Of a stretch of 19,834 nucleotides of DNA, positions 15,588 to 19,834 are shown in pieces. The notes beneath the pieces are model-generated. The model did not search any database and had not been told where the DNA came from. It saw only the letters and a program-made list of their open reading frames with translations. The translations under genes and the position numbers were made by a program. Location: the NCBI GenBank assembly GCA_045635885.1, contig JAZTWO010000075.1, forward strand, positions 1 through 19,834, read 5' to 3'. Each line of letters begins with the position of its first letter. Within the stretch, counting starts at the first letter, position 1. This DNA comes from RGIG4608 sp045635885 (GTDB lineage Bacteria > Bacillota > Clostridia > Oscillospirales > CAG-272).

Positions 15588-16862
15588 TCAAATTTGAGAA
15601 AGTGCGCCCTCAAGGTCTGCAATAATATCGTCGATATTTTCAATACCAACTGACAAACGAATGAGGTTGTCTGCAATTCCTATGTTTTCAAGGTCTGCTT
15701 TGGAAAGCTGACGATGTGTGGTTGAGGCGGGATGAAGAACGCAAGAGCGCACGTCTGCAACGTGAGTTACGATTGCAATCATCTTCATTCCCTCCATAAC
15801 CACGGTTGCGGCTTCTGCTCCGCCCTTAACGCCAAAGCTGAGCATTCCGCCCTGTCCGTTTGGCATATATTTCTTTGCAAGTGCGTGATATGGGTCACTT
15901 TCAAGTGAGCCGTATTTAACCCACTCAACCTTAGGATGCTTTGAAAGATATTCCGCCACCTTTGAAGCATTGGAAGAATGTCTTTCCATTCTAAGAGCAA
16001 GTGTTTCCATTCCGAGATTTGTCATAAATGCGTTTTCAGGACTCATAATTGCACCAAGGTCACGCATCATCTGAACACGGCATTTTGTCCCAAACGCCTT
16101 GTCGCCAAGTGTGGAATAAACAAGTCCGTGATAGCTATCGTCGGGAGTGTTGAACTCGGGGTAACGGTTGCTATTTGCAAAATCAAAATTGCCACAGTCT
16201 ACAATCGCACCACCAAGTGCTACTGCATGTCCGTCAAGATATTTTGAAGACGAATAAAGCACCACGTTTGCACCAAAATCACGGGGTTTGCAAAGCACAG
16301 GGGTAACGAGTGTGTTATCCACCATAAAAAGAACATTATGCTTCTTTGCAATTCCTGCAATTTTATCAAAATCAAGCACAACGATGGTGGGGTTTGCAAC
16401 TGTTTCAGCAAAAATCACCTTTGTATGCTCGTCGATGAGCTTTTCGATATTCTCTGCACTATCGTCGGGATCGAAAAATCTTGTTTCAATGCCGTATTTT
16501 TTGAGTGTTACAGAGAAAAGATTGTAAGTTCCACCGTAAACCGCAGATGCAGAAACGATATTATCCCCCGCATTGCAAACATTAAGAACTGCAAGCATTG
16601 TTGCACTCATACCTGATGCGCATGCGATTGCTCCTGTGCCACCGTCGAGCATTGAAAGCTTTTCTTCAAATGCATTTACTGTGGGGTTGCCTATTCTTGA
16701 ATAGAAATATCCATCTGTTTTAAGGTCGAAAAGGTCCGCCATATCCTGCGCCTTTTCGTAATAAAATGTTGTGCTTTTTACAACAGGACAAACTCTTGGC
16801 TCGCCACTCTTGGGGGAATATGCTCCCTGCACGCATATAGTATCAAGCTTTTTGTTGTTCAT
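15588..16862 (-). CDS. metY: O-acetylhomoserine sulfhydrylase
   Basis: This PLP enzyme of the Cys/Met-metabolism family makes homocysteine from O-acetylhomoserine and sulfide. In the 424-residue protein the PLP lysine is Lys207 in YSSSKYLDGH, Asp182 in FMVDNT binds the pyridine nitrogen, and SRIGNPTVNAFEEKLSMLDG and GMSATMLAVLN are typical of the subfamily. C-terminal SCVLHPASTTHRQLS and LIRLSVGIENIDDIIADL close the fold. The length fits the sulfhydrylase rather than the shorter cystathionine synthases and lyases (about 380-400). AGAGAGG precedes the ATG. A promoter sits at 16906-16934, and metA follows. No SAM (S-box) riboswitch is visible upstream. Confidence 0.95.
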   Translation of the reverse strand: MNNKKLDTICVQGAYSPKSGEPRVCPVVKSTTFYYEKAQDMADLFDLKTDGYFYSRIGNPTVNAFEEKLSMLDGGTGAIACASGMSATMLAVLNVCNAGDNIVSASAVYGGTYNLFSVTLKKYGIETRFFDPDDSAENIEKLIDEHTKVIFAETVANPTIVVLDFDKIAGIAKKHNVLFMVDNTLVTPVLCKPRDFGANVVLYSSSKYLDGHAVALGGAIVDCGNFDFANSNRYPEFNTPDDSYHGLVYSTLGDKAFGTKCRVQMMRDLGAIMSPENAFMTNLGMETLALRMERHSSNASKVAEYLSKHPKVEWVKYGSLESDPYHALAKKYMPNGQGGMLSFGVKGGAEAATVVMEGMKMIAIVTHVADVRSCVLHPASTTHRQLSKADLENIGIADNLIRLSVGIENIDDIIADLEGALSQI

Positions 16863-16905
16863 TGTGATACCTCTCTATATAAAAATTAAAATTTTCTAAC
16901 ATTGA

Positions 16906-16934
16906 ATTATATCATATTTTTTTCCATGTGTCAA
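16906..16934 (-). promoter_or_regulatory. Promoter of metY-metA
   Basis: Minus strand: perfect TTGACA (16929-16934), 17-bp spacer, perfect TATAAT (16906-16911). The leader is only about 37 nt, too short for a known SAM or T-box control element, so any methionine control must act at the promoter. Confidence 0.8.
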
Positions 16935-16969
16935 TAAATCGAAACAATTTTTATCATTTTTCAAATTTT

Positions 16970-17296
16970 GATTTGTGGGGGAAGTTACAAAGTAACGATT
17001 TAGGGGGCTTTTTTGAAAAGCTGCCCCCTATGCCCCCCGAAAAACTTTGATATGTTTTATAAATATGGCTCGCACAAATCGAGTGCCTCGATTTGCTATT
17101 ATATGCATAGGCATTTCGGCGACTATATGTCTATAAGTGAGGTAGCAAATTAGATTTTTCGACAAGGGAGAAAAATCATCTGTGTCAACTCGTTGACACA
17201 ATTTGCACAAAATCCATTCGTAAAAAACGTTTAAAAAGTTTTTGGTTTTTTTTTCAAAAAGAACATTTCTTTACTTTCTAACTTCCCCTACAAATC
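16970..17296. mobile_element. MITE-like foldback element with 26-bp terminal inverted repeats
   Basis: This non-coding stretch between two divergent promoters is bounded by 26-bp inverted repeats (16970-16995 and 17271-17296) that match at 24 of 26 positions, outer end GATTTGT. Inside are several stem-loops: TAGGGGGC/GCCCCCTA (17001-17008 with 17023-17030), a 9-bp stem with 3-nt loop (17075-17095), an 8-bp stem (17153-17160 with 17170-17177), and TGTGTCAAC/GTTGACACA (17181-17200). A 7-bp pair (17145-17151 with 17200-17206) encloses the last two. AATTT on each side (16964-16968 and 17299-17303) could be a target duplication, but the flanks are AT-rich. No transposase is present. It resembles a miniature element mobilised in trans; copy number in the genome is unknown. 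Confidence 0.65.
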
Positions 17297-17326
17297 CCAA
17301 TTTATCAAATTAATTCACATTATTTG

Positions 17327-17355
17327 TTGCAATTGGCAAATTTATGTGATATAAT
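17327..17355 (+). promoter_or_regulatory. Promoter of the DUF6472-like gene
   Basis: Plus strand: TTGCAA (17327-17332), 17-bp spacer, perfect TATAAT (17350-17355) with an extended TGTGA just before it. It lies immediately downstream of the foldback element. Confidence 0.75.
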
Positions 17356-17385
17356 ACACTCAAGAATATGAATGGGTGGTGCGTT

Positions 17386-17559
17386 ATGACTCTTTGCGAA
17401 AGCTGTGTATATTTTGACTATGACGAAGAATACGAGGACAACGTTTGCACGATAAATCTTGACGAGGACGAATACGTTCGCTTCTCTCAAAGCAAGGGCA
17501 AACAATGTCCATATTACAAATATTACGACGAATATAAATCGGTCCATAAACAAATATAA
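17386..17559 (+). CDS. Small Cys-rich acidic protein (DUF6472-like)
   Basis: The 57-residue product has CESCVYFDYDEEYEDNVCTI (Cys4, Cys7, Cys21), then NLDEDEYVRFSQSKGKQCPY and YKYYDEYKSV. The four Cys and the LDEDE...CPYY pattern match the small DUF6472-type proteins common in clostridial genomes. Four Cys could bind a metal; that is inference. The ATG at 17386 has GGTGG 6 nt before it; an in-frame upstream ATG (17368) has no comparable site. It has its own promoter at 17327-17355 and no clear terminator before the next promoter. Function is unknown. Confidence 0.85.
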   Translation: MTLCESCVYFDYDEEYEDNVCTINLDEDEYVRFSQSKGKQCPYYKYYDEYKSVHKQI

Positions 17560-17581
17560 GCCAAAATTTTGTAAATTTTTG

Positions 17582-17610
17582 TTGACATTATAAAATATAT
17601 GTGATAAAAT
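17582..17610 (+). promoter_or_regulatory. Promoter of the zinc-ribbon membrane protein gene
   Basis: Plus strand: perfect TTGACA (17582-17587), 17-bp spacer, TAAAAT (17605-17610). The bases ATATGTGATA around the -10 closely repeat those of the preceding promoter (TATGTGATA), an extended -10 shared by the two small genes. Confidence 0.8.
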
Positions 17611-17652
17611 CGAATTACGAACTAAAAAGTTTTACTTTTGGAGGAAAATGAT

Positions 17653-17991
17653 ATGAAATATTGTTCTAAATGCGGAAAAGAACTTTTTGACGAAGCGGTA
17701 ATTTGTCCACAGTGCGGTTGCCACACAGGTTATCAGGGCTATGATACAAGCTATATGAAGCCTGCGGCAGGTCCAACAACATTGCAGAAGATTGCTAAAG
17801 TTTTTATGATTATTAGCACTGTTGTTATGGGACTTTATTTGATCCCCCTTGCTTGGTGCTTACCTATGACTATTTCATATTGCAACAAAATCAAAAGAGG
17901 CGAGCCGGTTGGAACGGGCTTTAAAATTTGCACATTGATTTTTGTTAATACAGTTGCAGGAATTTTGATGCTTTGCGACGAAAACAATTAG
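17653..17991 (+). CDS. Zinc-ribbon membrane protein, small
   Basis: The 112-residue protein starts with a zinc ribbon (MKYCSKCGKELFDEAVICPQ, then CGC; the CxxC pairs are Cys4/Cys7 and Cys18/Cys21), a linker rich in Gly/Tyr, and two hydrophobic helices (about residues 46-72 and 90-106). This is the common layout of clostridial zinc-ribbon membrane proteins of unknown role, where the ribbon stays in the cytoplasm. The ATG at 17653 is chosen because GGAGG (17640-17644) lies 8 nt before it; the upstream TTG at 17638 lies at that site itself. It has its own promoter and ends before a shared terminator. Confidence 0.85.
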   Translation: MKYCSKCGKELFDEAVICPQCGCHTGYQGYDTSYMKPAAGPTTLQKIAKVFMIISTVVMGLYLIPLAWCLPMTISYCNKIKRGEPVGTGFKICTLIFVNTVAGILMLCDENN

Positions 17992-18031
17992 TATTGAACA
18001 AAATAATTAGTTCACAAATAAATACAAACGC

Positions 18032-18060
18032 AAAAAAGCGAGCCACACGGCTCGCTTTTC
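18032..18060. terminator. Bidirectional intrinsic terminator between the zinc-ribbon and lipoprotein genes
   Basis: An 11-bp stem (18034-18044 with 18049-18059, loop ACAC) has A-rich and T-rich ends that give U-tails on both strands. It serves the two convergent genes. Confidence 0.9.
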
Positions 18061-19515
18061 TTATTGAGTGTATTTAATAATCAATTCATCAAGATTTCCA
18101 ATGAGCTGATAGTACTCACCTCTGTTATCACCAATATAAAAATATTCTCCCCTAATGAAATATACTCTTTCGCCATTGATTTCCAAGTAATGAGTGGGAA
18201 GCTCATTATCAAGGTAAATATCATCTGTAAGCTCTGTAAATTCAAACTCGGATAATGGAATTTCACAAACGGGAGTTCCATCGATAAGATGAATTTGGCA
18301 AGGATTATAATGTTGCTCGAAGCCGTAACGAGTTACAAAATCAGTGCCGTCACGGAACACGGGCAAACGCACAATCTCAAAATAGTTGCCGTTTCCATCG
18401 TGATAAAAATCACCGTTTATAAAATATAGCTGCTTAGTTTCTCCGTTATTCAAAATAAATTGAACAATAAAATATCCGCCATCGGCAATTTGAGTGGATT
18501 CCTCCGAAACAGGCTTTGAATCAAGCCAATAATATTCCTCAAAAATACTTGAAATTACCGCATCATTTATTGAGGAGAAAATATGCGTCTTCGAAACAGG
18601 GGGCAAGGGACCGCCACCGCCTGAAATCATCTTGATTTCTGCAATATCCTCGGTAGTTATTTCACAAAGCCATTCAGCTCCTGTTTGATTGCGAATAAAG
18701 TAGTTTTCTTCGGGGATAATGGTTATGGTTTCTCTTTTCTTATATCCACATAGGGTACAGGTGTATTCCATAACATAACCACCGTTTCCACCTTCAATTT
18801 CTACACCATCATCCCACTGATGGTCGCATTCAGCATATTCATATCCGCAAGAATCCTCGTCGCATTTTCCATCACCGTCGCCATCAAAGTGTTGTGCAAA
18901 GTTAGGCGGAGTCATGCAACCGCAGGTATAAGACCAGCCGTGACCTACATCATCGTGATTATATTCATAGGTGTGCTCGTGCCCCGGCATAACGTATCCA
19001 CAAGCATCACAGATATAGTCATCATTTTCATCATAATGTGGCACCGCTCCGAAATCTTGAGGACATCCGCACGTGAAGTTCTCAAAATGCCCCGCTATGT
19101 CAGCAGAAGTATAGGTAATAGTATGTTCGTGATTGCAATCATCACAAATGCCGTCGTTGTTTTCGTCAATGTGGTTAATGCATTCCTTTGGTCCAAATCC
19201 ACCAATTATGTCGTGCGTTATCACAACGTCCTCGTCGGGCATGATAAAGGTATATTCCCAATAATCAGAATCGTTATGGGTATTCTCTAGCTTTACACCG
19301 TTAGCGTAGAAATCGAGGTCGGCATCCATAATAGGACCTGTGCGGAGTACAACGGTATCACCCGGCTTTGCTCTTTTGGGCGCATAACCATCCATTAATA
19401 ATCTTTCAGCGTCAGCATCCTGATAACTTATAGAATGAAATTCCAAAACACCGCACGATGCAAGAGTGCATAAACATAAAACCGTTGTTAATACCAAAGC
19501 TAATAGTTTTTTCAT
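18061..19515 (-). CDS. Large lipoprotein with acidic CxxC modules, unknown function
   Basis: The 484-residue protein has a lipoprotein signal (MKKLLALVLTTVLCLCTLAS then Cys21), so it should be anchored outside the membrane. After a beta-type domain that ends FIMPDEDVVITHD (about 90-102), four related modules follow (about 112-260). The first three have an acidic loop of EF-hand-like spacing and a Cys pair: DENNDGICDDC, DENDDYICDAC and DGDGDGKCDEDSC; the fourth is YTCTLCGY. Several are followed by His-rich bits such as NHEHT and PGHEHTY. The rest (about 265-484) is a mixed beta region with no recognised domain. The acidic loops may bind calcium and the Cys/His pairs a metal, but this is inference. 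GGAGG lies 6 nt before the ATG, and an unusual structured leader precedes it. Confidence 0.88.
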   Translation of the reverse strand: MKKLLALVLTTVLCLCTLASCGVLEFHSISYQDADAERLLMDGYAPKRAKPGDTVVLRTGPIMDADLDFYANGVKLENTHNDSDYWEYTFIMPDEDVVITHDIIGGFGPKECINHIDENNDGICDDCNHEHTITYTSADIAGHFENFTCGCPQDFGAVPHYDENDDYICDACGYVMPGHEHTYEYNHDDVGHGWSYTCGCMTPPNFAQHFDGDGDGKCDEDSCGYEYAECDHQWDDGVEIEGGNGGYVMEYTCTLCGYKKRETITIIPEENYFIRNQTGAEWLCEITTEDIAEIKMISGGGGPLPPVSKTHIFSSINDAVISSIFEEYYWLDSKPVSEESTQIADGGYFIVQFILNNGETKQLYFINGDFYHDGNGNYFEIVRLPVFRDGTDFVTRYGFEQHYNPCQIHLIDGTPVCEIPLSEFEFTELTDDIYLDNELPTHYLEINGERVYFIRGEYFYIGDNRGEYYQLIGNLDELIIKYTQ

Positions 19516-19532
19516 AACATACCTCCAAAATC

Positions 19533-19676
19533 AAAAAAGTGCGTAGCCGAAACCACGCACCGAAAAACGCGGTCTCGCTCATTGTTGCTACACAATTTCA
19601 CATCTAGACGGATATGACGAGCAAAGCCTACGCTTTTACCAAGCTTAGGCCGTCTAGAATATAAAAATTGTGTAGC
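19533..19676 (-). ncRNA. Structured leader or small RNA ending in an intrinsic terminator
   Basis: A minus-strand RNA of about 143 nt is predicted to start at the first base of a 12-bp perfect pair (19665-19676 with 19587-19598). Inside is a second, 9-bp pair (19650-19658 with 19603-19611). That pair encloses a stem of GCCTA and GCTT paired to AAGC and TAGGC (19626-19650), with one mismatch. After the domain comes a terminator: a 6-bp stem (19555-19560 with 19539-19544) and six U (19533-19538), only 7 nt before the GGAGG of the lipoprotein gene. ACCGCG (19568-19573) could instead pair with CGTGGU (19552-19557), which overlaps the terminator arm. I do not recognise the class. Confidence 0.6.
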
Positions 19677-19682
19677 ACTATT

Positions 19683-19711
19683 ATTGTACCACAATTCTTG
19701 AAAAAAATCAA
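19683..19711 (-). promoter_or_regulatory. Promoter of the structured leader and lipoprotein gene
   Basis: Minus strand: TTGATT (19706-19711), 17-bp spacer, TACAAT (19683-19688). The predicted start falls at about 19676, exactly where the leader's outer 12-bp stem begins. The -35 is weak, but the agreement of start and fold supports it. Confidence 0.65.
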
Positions 19712-19834
19712 TATAAAATAGACATAAAAAATGAAAAGTGGGAAAAATTTAACGATTACCCCATAAATTGAACGAAAGGGGTATAAAGTGAACAATTTGT
19801 GTTTTACTTCTAAAAATAAAAAAGTCTTGCAAAT
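19712..19834. other. AT-rich intergenic end with a direct repeat
   Basis: No gene is visible. An 11-bp direct repeat, ATAAATTGAAC (19763-19773) and ATAAAGTGAAC (19783-19793), is spaced 20 bp start to start, about two DNA turns. A TACCCC/GGGGTA inverted pair (19757-19762 with 19778-19783) overlaps it. Confidence 0.4.

Noticed and set aside
17028..17210. A 60-codon minus-strand frame inside the foldback element
   Set aside because: It runs through several perfect stem-loops, has no ribosome binding site, and is better explained as chance reading of a structured repeat.
16863..17385. SAM riboswitch, T-box or tRNA in the metY upstream gap
   Set aside because: No conserved core of these classes is visible on either strand; the gap holds the metY promoter, the foldback element and the next gene's promoter.
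19521..19582. Possible leader peptide starting MSETAFFGAWFRLRTF before the lipoprotein gene
   Set aside because: The ATG at 19582 has no ribosome binding site, and no run of one amino-acid codon suggests attenuation by translation. The frame also passes into the lipoprotein gene without a stop near the terminator.
19612..19660. Plus-strand GAGCAAAGCCTA recalling the c-di-GMP-I riboswitch core
   Set aside because: Only a short piece matches; the other conserved parts of that class are absent and it would be on the strand opposite to the lipoprotein gene.
19512..19694. A 60-codon minus-strand frame through the structured leader
   Set aside because: It starts at the promoter's -10 region, overlaps the stems and the terminator, and has no Shine-Dalgarno site.
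1..19834. CRISPR arrays, rRNA genes, phage or conjugation genes, toxin-antitoxin pairs
   Set aside because: No regularly spaced repeats or matching gene families were seen. The DUF2975-XRE pair is not a known toxin-antitoxin system.

Overview
The window looks like chromosome from a low-GC, Gram-positive anaerobe of the Clostridia. It has a T-box leader on ileS, SepF/YlmE/YlmH division-cluster genes, TTGACA/TATAAT-type promoters with 17-bp spacing, strong GGAGG ribosome binding sites, Cys-lipobox lipoproteins and many U-tailed intrinsic terminators. No rRNA, tRNA, CRISPR array or phage gene was seen.

Layout. (1) 1-400: start of a truncated minus-strand lipoprotein gene with its promoter. (2) 400-3120: an Mrp/Nbp35-type Fe-S carrier ATPase (minus) and a plant-type cofactor-independent phosphoglycerate mutase (plus), read from divergent promoters. 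(3) 3123-7820: minus-strand ileS-lspA-rluD, with an isoleucine T-box and promoter ahead of ileS. (4) 7845-8992: an AT-rich cassette with its own promoter and terminator (DUF2975 membrane protein, XRE regulator, small exported membrane protein, and a coding-like remnant). (5) 9028-13348: a minus-strand operon miaA, HlyD-like membrane protein, ylmE, sepF, ylmH, covering tRNA modification, envelope and cell division. (6) 13416-14652: a plus-strand two-helix coiled-coil membrane protein of unknown function. (7) 14655-16934: metY-metA (minus), a homocysteine module in which MetA makes O-acetylhomoserine and MetY sulfhydrylates it. (8) 16970-17296: a non-coding foldback element with 26-bp terminal inverted repeats, MITE-like. 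(9) 17327-18060: two small plus-strand genes, a DUF6472-like Cys protein and a zinc-ribbon membrane protein. (10) 18061-19711: a large minus-strand lipoprotein with acidic/CxxC modules, preceded by a highly structured leader RNA ending in an intrinsic terminator just before the ribosome binding site.

Most of the window is housekeeping. The least explained parts are the leader RNA at 19533-19676, the foldback element at 16970-17296, the AT-rich cassette at 7845-8992 and the unknown protein at 13485-14621. The leader has features of a cis-acting switch or of a stand-alone small RNA of about 140 nt. All family calls were made by eye from motifs; no database search was run.
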